A stretch of DNA of 42,375 bases from an uncultured Gammaproteobacteria bacterium (GCA_913042205.1 CAJWIY010000011.1:1-42375), one strand, 5' to 3'; counted from the stretch's first letter, positions 17,836 through 25,594 are shown. Notes: generated from the sequence alone by a model not told the origin. A program made the numbers and translations.

Positions 17836-18102
17836 TTAATTGACGTAGATTTCCGTCACGGTTGACTCAAGGATGTGGCCAGAAGAAGCCATGGGCTCCC
17901 CATTAGCCTCGATAAACTTTTGCATATGCTCTTCGCTCAAGCAGTTCACAACTACAACTACTCGTTTATCGTTGCCCGGATCGTGGCCGTGGTACAACTC
18001 ATATAGACCCGCGGCTCGGGCTATGGGTTGGTGAATGTAAAACGCTTGTTCCCACTGAGCGAACGTGTTGCTTATGTCAAATTTAAGAATCGCTGTGATC
18101 AA
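17836..18102 (-). CDS. Small DUF3764-like protein (putative ferredoxin-like fold)
   Basis: The 88-residue product begins at a TTG with AAGGAG six bases upstream. The pattern is strand AILKFDI, helix FAQWEQAFYIHQPIARAAG, strand YELYHGHDPGNDKRVVVVVN, helix EEHMQKFIEAN, final strand. This is like its neighbours at 14842 and 17412 and like proteins labelled DUF3764. It is upstream of the 18127 ORF's end by 24 bp with the same orientation. Function unknown. Confidence 0.6.
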   Translation of the reverse strand: MITAILKFDISNTFAQWEQAFYIHQPIARAAGLYELYHGHDPGNDKRVVVVVNCLSEEHMQKFIEANGEPMASSGHILESTVTEIYVN

Positions 18103-18126
18103 GTGAAACTCCTTAAATGAATCAGA

Positions 18127-18333
18127 TCAGACTTTGTATACCATAGTTCCATAGACAGGATCACTGAAACCGGATCTTGGCGACAACTCCTCCAATAGGT
18201 GGCGCGTACTGTCAAGTAGAGAACTCATCCCCGGCATAGCCCGCTGCATTTCCTCCCGCTCTGCTAGAGGCCCAATCCAACATAGGTTTGATCCCCAGTC
18301 TTGGCTCGAACGTGTAAAAGCATTCCGTCCCAT
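18127..18333 (-). CDS. Small hypothetical protein, possibly a shortened alpha-beta barrel protein
   Basis: The 68-residue product reads like the second half of a dimeric alpha-beta barrel monooxygenase-like domain: strand SNLCWIGPLAE, helix REEMQRAMPGMSSLLDSTRHLLEEL and a last strand TMVYKV. The first strand and helix seem missing, so it may be 5'-truncated. An AAGG lies a few bases before the ATG. It sits in the run of small minus-strand genes upstream of the hydratase operon. Confidence 0.4.
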   Translation of the reverse strand: MGRNAFTRSSQDWGSNLCWIGPLAEREEMQRAMPGMSSLLDSTRHLLEELSPRSGFSDPVYGTMVYKV

Positions 18334-18368
18334 TTTTCAGCCTTTTTGAAAATGCTCTCAAATTCAGA

Positions 18369-18563
18369 TTAACGGCCCTCTTTCACTCTGGAGCAGACAA
18401 CCTTGGCGTGTCTGGCCATGTTCGCTAAGTCTTCTGTCTGATGATCATTTATTTGTGGTCCATATCCATCAAGATACTGATGCCACACACACGAGTTGGC
18501 TCGCGAAAGAACCCTCCAGCACACCTTTGCACTAGAGTGGTCTGATTGCAAACGTCGCTGCAT
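18369..18563 (-). CDS. Hypothetical short ORF of doubtful status
   Basis: The frame encodes 64 residues with a protein-like C-terminal half (QINDHQTEDLANMARHAKVV) but lacks a clear ribosome site. Open frame continues upstream into the promoter region of the hydratase genes. I recognise no family. It may be a remnant. Confidence 0.22.
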   Translation of the reverse strand: MQRRLQSDHSSAKVCWRVLSRANSCVWHQYLDGYGPQINDHQTEDLANMARHAKVVCSRVKEGR

Positions 18564-18633
18564 GACAGTTTTTCTCAGTCGCTTTGCAGGGTGTAGAATG
18601 ATGCCCGAGTGCTAAACCTCGAGGGGAAAAAAG

Positions 18634-18957
18634 ATGCGCGGCCCACATGATGTAGGCGGTCTCGATTCTGGACCGATCGATCTGGCGGAATATTCTCTGA
18701 CATTCTGGGAATTACAAATTGACGCGATACGAGCCGTGATTGGCTCTAAGGGGATTGTTTCGACACACGAAAATAGACGGACGATCGAGCAGTTTGGGCA
18801 CGAAATCTATGACACGTTGTCCTACTACGAACGATGGACCGCCGCGTTACAGCGTCAAATGGTAGACAAAGGCATCTTGACTCAGGATGAGATTGATAAA
18901 AAAGTCGCGCAGCTGCGGATCCGGTTCCAGGAAACTGGGGATCTGGAAGGTCCGTGA
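18634..18957 (+). CDS. Nitrile hydratase beta N-terminal-type subunit (thiocyanate hydrolase beta-like)
   Basis: The 107-residue product corresponds to the N-terminal half of the nitrile hydratase beta subunit as a separate polypeptide. PHDVGG at residues 4-9 is the beta-subunit start signature. The helical part includes TFWELQIDAIRAVI, the YYERWTAALQRQMVDKGILT segment and a final KKVAQLRIRF helix. In thiocyanate hydrolase the beta and alpha subunits are the two halves of an NHase beta chain, as here. GAGGGG seven bases upstream supports the ATG. The stop overlaps the next start (GTGA). Nitrile hydratase accessory proteins share this fold, but they normally lack PHDVGG. Confidence 0.82.
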   Translation: MRGPHDVGGLDSGPIDLAEYSLTFWELQIDAIRAVIGSKGIVSTHENRRTIEQFGHEIYDTLSYYERWTAALQRQMVDKGILTQDEIDKKVAQLRIRFQETGDLEGP

Positions 18958-19241
18958 CGGTGTCGGTCAAGTTCAATCCGGGAGACCAAGTTGTAGTGCG
19001 TGGAGACTATCCGATTGGACATTTTCGGACGCCTGTGTATGTCAGGGGACACCTTGGTGTGGTGGTGCGTTACCTGGGGCACTTCGAGAACCCCGAACCA
19101 CTCGCATATTGCCTACAAACCGACCTGTTAGCCTTGTTCAAGGTTCGGTTTAGGCAGGTAGATCTTTGGCACGAGTATAAGGGCTCTACCGCAGACACGA
19201 TTGACCTTGATTTGTACGAGAACTGGTTAGAGAGAGGTTGA
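18954..19241 (+). CDS. Nitrile hydratase beta C-terminal-type subunit (thiocyanate hydrolase alpha-like)
   Basis: The 95-residue product is the SH3-like C-terminal half of the NHase beta chain: FNPGDQVVVRGDYPIGH, then FRTPVYVRGHLGVVVR (Arg25 and Arg31), and the closing VRFRQVDLWHEYKG...LDLYENWLE block. The Arg of the RxPxYxRG motif corresponds to the beta arginine that contacts the oxidised cysteine ligands of the metal site in NHases. The GTG start overlaps the upstream stop by GTGA and its own stop overlaps the region of the alpha-type gene, so the three genes are one tightly coupled unit. Confidence 0.85.
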   Translation: MTVSVKFNPGDQVVVRGDYPIGHFRTPVYVRGHLGVVVRYLGHFENPEPLAYCLQTDLLALFKVRFRQVDLWHEYKGSTADTIDLDLYENWLERG

Positions 19242-19246
19242 GTAAG

Positions 19247-19876
19247 ATGGACAGTTTTGGCCATGATCATAGTCACGATCACCCCCACCAATCAGACGAT
19301 AAGATTCATGCCTACTACCAAATATTGGGCCAGGCACTGAAAGAATTGCTCATCGAGAAGGGCATAGTAAGCGCGTCTGAAATACAGTATGCGATGGAAA
19401 GACGCGAAGCCACCACGCCAGCGAATGGTGCGAAAGTGGTCGCCAGAGCATGGTTGGATTCGGAATATCGTAAACGCCTGTTTATGGATGCAAACTCAGC
19501 CGCTGCGGAGTTTGGGATAGAACTACCCACGACACACTTAGTTGCGCTGGAGAATACGCCGAAGATTCACAATGTGGTGGTTTGCACGCTTTGCTCGTGT
19601 TACCCGCGTGATCTGTTGGGACTGCCGCCGGCCTGGTATAAAAGCAAAGCCTATCGCTCGAGGGTGGTCTGCGAGCCGCGTGAAGTTTTAAAAGAGTTCG
19701 GCACTTTGCTACCCGACGATGTCGAAGTACGAGTTCATGACTCTACCGCTGATTTGCGCTACCTAGTGGTTCCCATGCGACCCGACGACACTGACGATCT
19801 GGGCGAAGACGCGCTTCGGTCACTGATTACGCGCGACACTATGATAGGTGTTGCCTTAGCTGGTCGTACTATCTAG
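19247..19876 (+). CDS. Nitrile hydratase alpha-type catalytic subunit, cobalt type (thiocyanate hydrolase gamma-like)
   Basis: This subunit holds the metal centre. The 209-residue product has VCTLCSC with Cys113, Cys116 and Cys118; Thr at 114 marks the cobalt type (iron enzymes have Ser). YPRDLLGLPPAWYKSKAYRSRVV and the EFG...LP segment complete the family core. The N terminus is histidine-rich (five His within residues 6-14), reminiscent of thiocyanate hydrolase gamma. I chose ATG 19247, nine bases after AGAGAGG; a TTG at 19238 overlaps the previous stop. The reaction is hydration of either a nitrile to an amide or thiocyanate to COS and ammonia; sequence alone does not decide. Confidence 0.88.
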   Translation: MDSFGHDHSHDHPHQSDDKIHAYYQILGQALKELLIEKGIVSASEIQYAMERREATTPANGAKVVARAWLDSEYRKRLFMDANSAAAEFGIELPTTHLVALENTPKIHNVVVCTLCSCYPRDLLGLPPAWYKSKAYRSRVVCEPREVLKEFGTLLPDDVEVRVHDSTADLRYLVVPMRPDDTDDLGEDALRSLITRDTMIGVALAGRTI

Positions 19877-20363
19877 CGTAACCGTCGAGGTTAGTCCTCC
19901 TTTTGAGGGGATTTCCGACTTGAGTATGATGATCCATTTGGTGGCGCACACCGCTAATATTTGAAAAAGAAAAGTTTGTAACCTCTCTTTTAGCAAGTGG
20001 TGAGGTTAGCAATGCGAAACATCAGCTGACTGTTTATAGTATCAGGCTCGAGCATTTTATTTATGTCGGTTGTGGCTTATCTTGCTAGGGGATTCTGGAG
20101 ACTAGTAAATGGGGCCCGTTGTGAGACTGTTAGAGCGCACCAGTAGATTACATTAATGACGAGATCCTCTTTGAGTTAAAGAGTCACTCAGGTCATTATG
20201 CTATTCAAGAAATTCTAGAATCTAATCCAGCAGATTGTAGGAGAGCCCCGGAGGTGGAGAGGGCAGGAGGTCGTGGCACCAGAGATGGCTATAAGGACCG
20301 ACGTTAATATGTCACTAATCGGCAACTATTAACTAATCGAAAAAGGCTAGAGGAGTATTAGAT
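19877..20363. other. Stretch without a clear gene between the hydratase operon and the rhodanese gene
   Basis: Just after the alpha-type gene lies a short CCTCCTTTTGAGGGG hairpin. A second inverted pair, TAACCTC and GAGGTTA, follows about 80 bases later. An open frame without start at 20134-20307 looks weakly protein-like but begins right after a stop. The end holds the ribosome site of the rhodanese gene. No accessory or metallochaperone gene for the hydratase is present here. Confidence 0.5.
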
Positions 20364-20741
20364 ATGAAAAAGACCGCCCAAGATTTTCTGAGGGAAGCAA
20401 ACGCGGTAGTGCCGTCGATCGGTGTTACGGACGCTGTTTCTCTCATGAATTCTGGTAAAGCAGTAGTCATTGATGTTCGTGATGGCAAAGAAATCGATCA
20501 GTCTGGAACTGTGAAAGACGCCCTCCGAATTCCTCGTGGTATGATCGAATTTGTAGCGGATCCAGCGACCGATTTTTATAATGATCAGATTTCTACAGAT
20601 AAAGAAATTTTAGTAATTTGTGGCGCCGGCGGGATGGCGGCTTTAACCGGTAAAACTCTGGTCGACATGGGATACGACAAGGTTCGTAATCTGGGTGGCT
20701 TTTCCGCATGGAAAGATGCCGGGGGTCCGACGGAAAGTTGA
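20364..20741 (+). CDS. Single-domain rhodanese-like protein
   Basis: The 125-residue product is one rhodanese domain. It has the IDVRDGKEIDQSG strand-loop, an IPRGMIEF segment and the active-site loop with cysteine (ICGAGGMAA), ending in NLGGFSAWKDAGGP. Rhodaneses carry sulfane sulfur as a cysteine persulfide. There is no signal peptide, so it should be cytoplasmic. AGAGGAG nine bases upstream supports the ATG. It is near the hydratase operon and a DsrE-like gene, which suits sulfur transfer, but a direct partner cannot be named. Confidence 0.92.
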   Translation: MKKTAQDFLREANAVVPSIGVTDAVSLMNSGKAVVIDVRDGKEIDQSGTVKDALRIPRGMIEFVADPATDFYNDQISTDKEILVICGAGGMAALTGKTLVDMGYDKVRNLGGFSAWKDAGGPTES

Positions 20742-20764
20742 ATACCTGAAGTGCGTGGAATAGA

Positions 20765-20787
20765 AAGACCACCTCTGTAGTGGTCTT
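20765..20787 (+). terminator. Hairpin after the rhodanese gene
   Basis: AAGACCAC at 20765-20772 pairs with GTGGTCTT at 20780-20787 across a seven-base loop. A loose T-rich run begins about ten bases later, so it is a weak intrinsic terminator. Confidence 0.45.
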
Positions 20788-20944
20788 CGTACACCTTTAT
20801 TTTTGCTGATCGCTCTTCGGCCGATGTAAGAAACATTGGTCTTCAAGTAAGTGTAAACTCCACCACCAAACCCTGATCTCTCCCATATCTCTCCATAATC
20901 AATTCGCATAATTACGCTCAATCCAATAGAAGTGAGATGTAGTG

Positions 20945-21028
20945 ATGTTCACGACCCGATTAGATCAAGTTTTGTTTGGAATCTGTCTGCTGATTAGTGG
21001 TATGGCGATTCAGCTTTTTTTACCCTGA
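20945..21028 (+). CDS. Possible 27-residue single-pass membrane peptide
   Basis: The ORF starts MFTTRLDQVLFG and is followed by one hydrophobic stretch (residues about 9-26) ending in Pro-stop. A charged N terminus followed by one helix is the usual layout of bacterial small membrane proteins. There is no strong ribosome site, only GTGAG-like sequence upstream, so it is a weak candidate. Confidence 0.25.
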   Translation: MFTTRLDQVLFGICLLISGMAIQLFLP

Positions 21029-21147
21029 TTTCAAGACGTCTCAAGCTTTGTTTCAAGGGCAAATACCCCCGATACACTCCTTTTTCTCGATTTCAGTCGG
21101 GATTTTTTTGAAATTGTAAAAACACAATCGAAATATATTTTGATTAT

Positions 21148-21510
21148 TTAATAGCACAACACACTGTCCGCACCAAAGGATCGGTTAATTAATGTATCAG
21201 GCATTGCGAATTGCGCATTGTAACCCTCTAAAAGATTTTCATCATAACCCCGTGCCCGCGAAGACATACCAGAAACGAACATTTTTACATTGCCTTCTCT
21301 GAGTTCGTCGAGATGAACCTTTACGTCTCCTGTTCCTTGTCCAACTATTTCATTCTCATTTTTGCAGTTGAGCAGGTGCACCCCATCTGCTGAAAAGAAA
21401 ATCTCCACGTCATGACCTTCCCGAAGGCCTGTAACAGCGACCAGTAAACCCATCGTGACGTTGTTCTTCATCTGAGGGTGACTGTAAATATGCACTAACA
21501 ATTTTGACAT
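21148..21510 (-). CDS. DsrE/DsrF-like family protein
   Basis: The 120-residue cytoplasmic product has the DsrE fold. It has strand LLVHIYS, helix MGLLVAVTGLREGHDV, strand EIFFSADGVHLL, a helix in HLDELREGNVKMFVSG and a C-terminal Arg/Cys region. Some DsrE family members carry or relay sulfane sulfur; others act elsewhere. The ATG is preceded by AAGGA. Cysteines at the family's sulfur-carrying position are not certain here, so a role in sulfur transfer is only suggested by the rhodanese and sox context. Confidence 0.75.
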   Translation of the reverse strand: MSKLLVHIYSHPQMKNNVTMGLLVAVTGLREGHDVEIFFSADGVHLLNCKNENEIVGQGTGDVKVHLDELREGNVKMFVSGMSSRARGYDENLLEGYNAQFAMPDTLINRSFGADSVLCY

Positions 21511-21993
21511 TCCATTATTCCTTGTTAAAAACTTTCAATCTTAAATTGTAAATCAATGATTACCTGCGCAAATAAGGACAGTAACTCTGTGACATTCGAG
21601 ATTTTTATTCATGATAAATTGAAATTTTTGACTGACGACACTGTTTACCAAACTCTGTGTTCTGACATCCGAATATCACTCAAAGTCTCTATAAGGTAAT
21701 TAAGAAACGGTGAATTGGTAAGTCTCTTTTTAAAAAAGTTAGCTTAAAATCTGAACACTGAGAATGAAATCGAGAATTTGGGCATCAATGATGTCATTTA
21801 CCAGCTAGAGCTTTTTCACCACCATCTTCCGAGATTACTCCGCACTAAATCCAAGCAGGTTGTACTGGATACACAAAGTGCGCTAGCGGTTTGCGTGTGG
21901 CCTGTATTTTTTATGATGAAAAAACACGACGATCGGATGAGGTCTGGCCCAAGTTGTTTTATGTTAGAGAAAAATTAAGGAAAAGATCTCAAA
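21511..21993. other. Non-coding stretch upstream of the adenylate cyclase
   Basis: A divergent promoter region between the DsrE-like gene and the cyclase gene, about 480 bases and AT-rich. A 66-codon frame at 21778-21978 lacks a ribosome site and has an unconvincing composition, so I do not call it. No structured element stands out. Confidence 0.5.
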
Positions 21994-23169
21994 ATGGAGA
22001 CGACAGCTCAATTATCTTCGCGTTTTAAGCAGGTTTTCTTTAATACTGGTGTTGGAATAATGATCGTAGATAAAAGTCGAATGTTATTGGAGGTTAACCC
22101 AAAATTCTGCGAATTCTTTGGATATACAAGAGATGAGTTGGTGGGTAAAAGTGCCGAGATGCTCCATCTGTCAACGGACACCTTCAAAGAGTTCGGCGAA
22201 AAGGCTTTCGATCAGGTTAGACAGAAGAAGACCGTTAATTTGGAGTGGCCCTTCAAGAAAAAGGATGATGACGAAATATGGTTTAGAGTTGCCGGTGATC
22301 CGGTCGCCGGGGCTGAAGAGGTTCTTTGGACTGTCGTTGACATCACTCAAAGAGTTCAGGCACAAGCGAAGGTAGAGGAATTAGCCGAAAAATTATCTAA
22401 ATACCTCTCTCCACAGGTATACGAGTCAATTTTTTCAGGAAAACAAAACGTAAAAGTAGAAGCGTACAGAAAAAAACTGACCGTTTTCTTTTCGGATATC
22501 AAAGGCTTCACTGAGTTAACCGATAGTTTAGAACCCGAAGTACTGAGTTCTCTGCTCAACAGTTACCTAAATGAGATGTCTGAAATAGCTCTGAAGTATG
22601 GGGGGACGATTGATAAGTTTGTGGGAGATGCCATTTTGATTTTTTTTGGGGATCCGGAGACACGGGGCACCCAAGAGGATGCAATATCCTGCGTTCTAAT
22701 GGCCATGGAGATGAGAGAAAGAATGAAATCTCTACGCCTCAAGTGGAACGACCAAGGAATATCTCAGCCGTTGATGATCAGAATTGGGATCAATAGTGGA
22801 TTCTGCAACGTGGGGAACTTTGGGTCGGAGGATCGGTTGGATTACACGATAATTGGAGGCGAAGTTAATTTGGCCAGCCGTTTGGAGTCTTCTGCGGAGG
22901 CTGGTCAAATTTTAATTTCGCATGAGACCTACTCATTGATTAAAAAGTCGATCGCATGCGAAAAAAAGGATGAAATTAGCGTCAAAGGAATAGCCCATAA
23001 AATCCAAACCTACGAGGTGATTCGTCCATTGGAAGCCGGCCAGCACCATCCGCAATATATCTTTGAAGATTTCGAGGGATTCAGCTTATCTATTGATTTA
23101 AACAGGAGTGAGAAAAAACGTACACTTGAGGCACTCAAGAAAGCTCTGGGTGAACTTGAGCGGTATTAA
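21994..23169 (+). CDS. PAS-domain class III adenylate cyclase
   Basis: The 391-residue soluble protein makes cyclic nucleotide in response to a signal sensed by its PAS domain. PAS spans about residues 8-125 (NTGVGIMIVDKSRMLLEVNP to WTVVDITQR), a short helical linker follows, and the cyclase homology domain spans about 150-345. Metal ligands are Asp168 (FSDIKGFT) and Asp212 (FVGDAILIFFG). The adenine-selecting Lys208 and Thr285 (DYTIIG, class IIIb type) favour ATP, and Asn292 and Arg296 support catalysis. No transmembrane segment is present. It is a single gene between the DsrE-like and a secreted hypothetical gene. Confidence 0.92.
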   Translation: METTAQLSSRFKQVFFNTGVGIMIVDKSRMLLEVNPKFCEFFGYTRDELVGKSAEMLHLSTDTFKEFGEKAFDQVRQKKTVNLEWPFKKKDDDEIWFRVAGDPVAGAEEVLWTVVDITQRVQAQAKVEELAEKLSKYLSPQVYESIFSGKQNVKVEAYRKKLTVFFSDIKGFTELTDSLEPEVLSSLLNSYLNEMSEIALKYGGTIDKFVGDAILIFFGDPETRGTQEDAISCVLMAMEMRERMKSLRLKWNDQGISQPLMIRIGINSGFCNVGNFGSEDRLDYTIIGGEVNLASRLESSAEAGQILISHETYSLIKKSIACEKKDEISVKGIAHKIQTYEVIRPLEAGQHHPQYIFEDFEGFSLSIDLNRSEKKRTLEALKKALGELERY

Positions 23170-23290
23170 GTTAATGGGAATAGGTGGGTGTCAGGAACCA
23201 GTGGGCGACACTCTTATGCCTTACGAATTACCTGAATATATACCCAGGATCGCGGCAGCAGTTTCAGGTCAAAATTGAAGGATATTTTCT

Positions 23291-23563
23291 ATGAGACAGC
23301 TTATTTTCATTCTCATCTTGATGGTGCCAATAGCCTCGAATGCCGAGCACCAAACAGATAATCATTTTTCAAAAGAAAACTGCGAGGAGATATTTAAAGG
23401 GGTGCAGTTTTTGCTTTCTGAAGCCGACAAACACTGGGAGGCGCTCAATGAAAATCCCGAGGGGTCGAAGAAGTTTATTGAGGATGCAACGAGAGTCCAA
23501 TGGCTGGCCGATGTGGCTGGCAATTACTCGACCGTTTATCAAACCTTTTGCAAGGAAAACTAG
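23291..23563 (+). CDS. Small secreted hypothetical protein
   Basis: The 90-residue product has a signal peptide (MRQLIFILILMVPIASNA) and a mature helical part with two cysteines, Cys35 and Cys87 by rough count, that could form a disulfide. AAGGA eight bases upstream supports the start. It follows the cyclase gene on the same strand after about 120 bp. I recognise no family. Confidence 0.55.
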   Translation: MRQLIFILILMVPIASNAEHQTDNHFSKENCEEIFKGVQFLLSEADKHWEALNENPEGSKKFIEDATRVQWLADVAGNYSTVYQTFCKEN

Positions 23564-23692
23564 CTTCAAACAACAGCCGTGCTCCCCAAAATTTGCTATT
23601 GTTTGGTTGAGCACAAAGAGTGAGGTCCTGCCCTCATTATCTGGTCCGGTCTCTCGCTACATTCTATTTTGATTAATTTGTTGGTTGGTCGC

Positions 23693-23998
23693 CTATGATC
23701 CAGCTCCCGCTTCCAATTGCTTTATCAAGGCTCGGGCTGCGTCGTCGTCGAGCATGGGCTTCACAATTGGGAAGTGACACATGGTTGCCCAGCCCAGCGT
23801 CCACGCGGTCATCGCCTCTTGGTCGTCGGTTTCTAGAATGGTGATGCCTGTCCCGTTGGGCACATCGTGATACCGCGCCAGTAGTTTCACATTCGGCGGC
23901 ACCTCGGCAGCGATCTGTTCGGCGGACATGTTCGCGAAGAACGATTGAGCCTGTTCTTTCTTATCTGGGAAGCACTCATAGGAAGCAAAAAATATCAT
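23693..23998 (-). CDS. Small DUF3303-like protein (putative ferredoxin-like fold)
   Basis: The 101-residue product resembles DUF3303-type proteins, from memory: FFASYECFPDKKEQA, helix, strand VKLLARYHDVPNGTGITILETDD, helix AMTAWTLGWA, then a C-terminal helix with P-x-L-DDD. This fits a small dimeric alpha-beta barrel. An AGGA seven bases upstream supports the ATG. It is a single gene, in the same orientation as the other small fold-like genes at 14842-18102. Function unknown. Confidence 0.6.
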   Translation of the reverse strand: MIFFASYECFPDKKEQAQSFFANMSAEQIAAEVPPNVKLLARYHDVPNGTGITILETDDQEAMTAWTLGWATMCHFPIVKPMLDDDAARALIKQLEAGAGS

Positions 23999-24306
23999 TC
24001 AAGTATCCTCATTTGATTTTCTTTCGGATGATTTATTCGGGCCTTGATAGTTATCGCCCGTTGAACTCCTCAATTTTGGAAATTGCTGTAAGCCGTAAGA
24101 ATCAAAAGTCTTATTATTAAACTGGTCTAATGATAAGACCGAATCCCGATGCATTATCTGGATCATGAATTCATCGACACGGGCAGCGCCTGATTAAAAA
24201 CAGTGAAGAAACCCGTGGCCCCGCGCCCAGCTTCTATTGAAAATCTCGCGGTCCTGGCAGGTGTCTTGCTGTGGCTTTATCCGACTCAGATCTAATCCCC
24301 ATTTTT
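23999..24306. other. Stretch without a clear gene
   Basis: An inverted pair GGTCT/AGACC at about 24125-24142 makes a small hairpin. A GTG-started 30-codon frame at 24203-24295 encodes a peptide with one hydrophobic stretch, but it has no ribosome site. Nothing else is seen. Confidence 0.4.
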
Positions 24307-25164
24307 TTAGAGACGACGCTTTATCTCGTGAATGTGTGAGGGCGAGATCTCGCAGCACCCTCCAACGATGGTTGCACCTACTGATATCCATTGGTCTACG
24401 TAATCCGCGTATTTTGTTGGCGATAGATCCTCACGAGCCTGTAGCTTAAACACGGACTCACCACGGGCAAGTGGCTCCACACTCACAAACCCATTGCCGT
24501 ATGCGCCAAACGGCATATCAAAGATCGACAACTCCGCTATGTGATCGCTTATGATTTCAGGCTCGCTGCAGTTTATGAGGATCCCGCTGAGGTCCTTGTG
24601 GTCGAAGCAACCCTTAACCTCTTTGAGTGTTTGTCCTGACTTAAGCTTGCCGTTTTTTTCTAGACGGTAGGCCAGGAAAACCGGTTTGCCGCTTTCCAGG
24701 CCGGCCGTGACCGCGGCCTCTGCTTCGAGCGGGTTGGTCATCGTCTCTATGATCCACAGATCGACCGCGGGATGAAGTTGAACTATCTGCGCATACTCTT
24801 CCGCCATGCTGCTTTTGGGGCGGGAGGGGGTTCCAAGATAGCTACCGTGCAAAGGTGGGAGGCAACCCGCGACTTTTATGGGAAGTTTGCTGTTCTGGAT
24901 GGCTTCCCGGACAGCTTGTTCGGCCATGGAGTGTATCAGCTCGAAGTCGTCTTCACGATTCGAATTTCGGAGCCTTGTAGGCGTGGCTGCATAGGTATTC
25001 AGGGTACATATTTCAGCGCCTGCTACAATAAACTCGAGGTGTACCTCTCTAACAATCTCTGGCTCGTTGAGCATCGCCTCCACAGACCAGAGGAGTGCCT
25101 CCGTGAGCTTTGATCGACGGTATATTTCCTGTCCTAGCCCTCCGTCGAGGAGCGTTATTTGCAT
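24307..25164 (-). CDS. Homocysteine S-methyltransferase family protein
   Basis: Members transfer a methyl group from S-methylmethionine, betaine or a related donor to homocysteine, giving methionine. The roughly 285-residue product has the TIM-barrel start LLDGGLGQEIYRR. The zinc cysteines are in place: Cys of GILINCSEPE and the Cys pair of GGCCEISP near the C terminus. The donor is not clear, as both MmuM- and BHMT-like enzymes share these motifs. The ATG at 25164 is preferred; a GTG lies three codons upstream. It is a single gene between decayed sequence and a gene-poor stretch. Confidence 0.88.
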   Translation of the reverse strand: MQITLLDGGLGQEIYRRSKLTEALLWSVEAMLNEPEIVREVHLEFIVAGAEICTLNTYAATPTRLRNSNREDDFELIHSMAEQAVREAIQNSKLPIKVAGCLPPLHGSYLGTPSRPKSSMAEEYAQIVQLHPAVDLWIIETMTNPLEAEAAVTAGLESGKPVFLAYRLEKNGKLKSGQTLKEVKGCFDHKDLSGILINCSEPEIISDHIAELSIFDMPFGAYGNGFVSVEPLARGESVFKLQAREDLSPTKYADYVDQWISVGATIVGGCCEISPSHIHEIKRRL

Positions 25165-25222
25165 CAGGGTCACCTGTCTTGCGGATTGTTTTCATGAGCT
25201 GACCTACTTTTATAACGCGTAA

Positions 25223-25505
25223 TATCATCCACATGGAACCACTAAGAGCGAATTTACCGCGATCGAAGTTTTTTTCGAAGGTTTTCAAAAATGGGATTAC
25301 TCTGACTTGGAGAGTGTGACACAGGGCGTTATGCAGTTTTGGAGCCCGGAGGGGTCGGATTGCTTTATATGATTTCTTTATTACCTTTGGACTAAAAAGG
25401 TATGTCTCCGATGCCTATAATTCCTTCGATCGGGAGGAGTGGCATATTGAGGTATGTGTTATTGCTCATGGAGATGCTACGTTTATTCGGGGTCCTTCCA
25501 TTTAA
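25223..25505 (+). pseudogene. Possible frameshifted remnant of a small-protein gene
   Basis: Two consecutive open frames give protein-like sequence. The first (to the TGA at 25370) contains IEVFFEGFQKWDYSDLESV; the second, one base shifted and ending at 25505, contains YVSDAYNSFDREEWHIEV and ends RGPSI. Joined, they look like one small domain, perhaps a SnoaL/NTF2-like protein. There is no start codon in the first frame. The family guess is weak. Confidence 0.25.
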
Positions 25506-25528
25506 AGCGACGCGTAAACCCTTTTGCA

Positions 25529-25556
25529 TTGACACCATGAATGGATCAAGTATGTT
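25529..25556 (+). promoter_or_regulatory. Sigma-70-type promoter of the mini-gene
   Basis: A perfect TTGACA at 25529-25534 is followed 16 bases later by TATGTT at 25551-25556. Transcription would start near 25563, about 30 bases before the strong ribosome site and ORF at 25595. Confidence 0.6.
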
Positions 25557-25594
25557 AGCGCCATGTTCAGCAGTAATTTAAAGGAGGTGATCCA

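Larger units (their letters stand above)
20742..21147. other. Region between rhodanese and DsrE-like genes
   Basis: It holds the terminator-like hairpin at 20765-20787 and a possible 27-codon membrane-peptide ORF at 20945-21028. The part from 21029 to 21147 is AT-rich with short inverted motifs but no gene; it is where minus-strand transcription from the DsrE-like gene would end. Confidence 0.45.

Noticed and set aside
20134-20307. 57-codon open frame after the hydratase operon
   Set aside because: It has no start codon, begins right after a stop and is of a length expected by chance across six frames, though its sequence is somewhat protein-like.
21778-21978. 66-codon plus-strand ORF before the cyclase gene
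   Set aside because: No ribosome site is present, and the composition does not look like a folded or membrane protein.
24203-24295. GTG-started 30-residue hydrophobic peptide
   Set aside because: There is no ribosome site, promoter or terminator around it.
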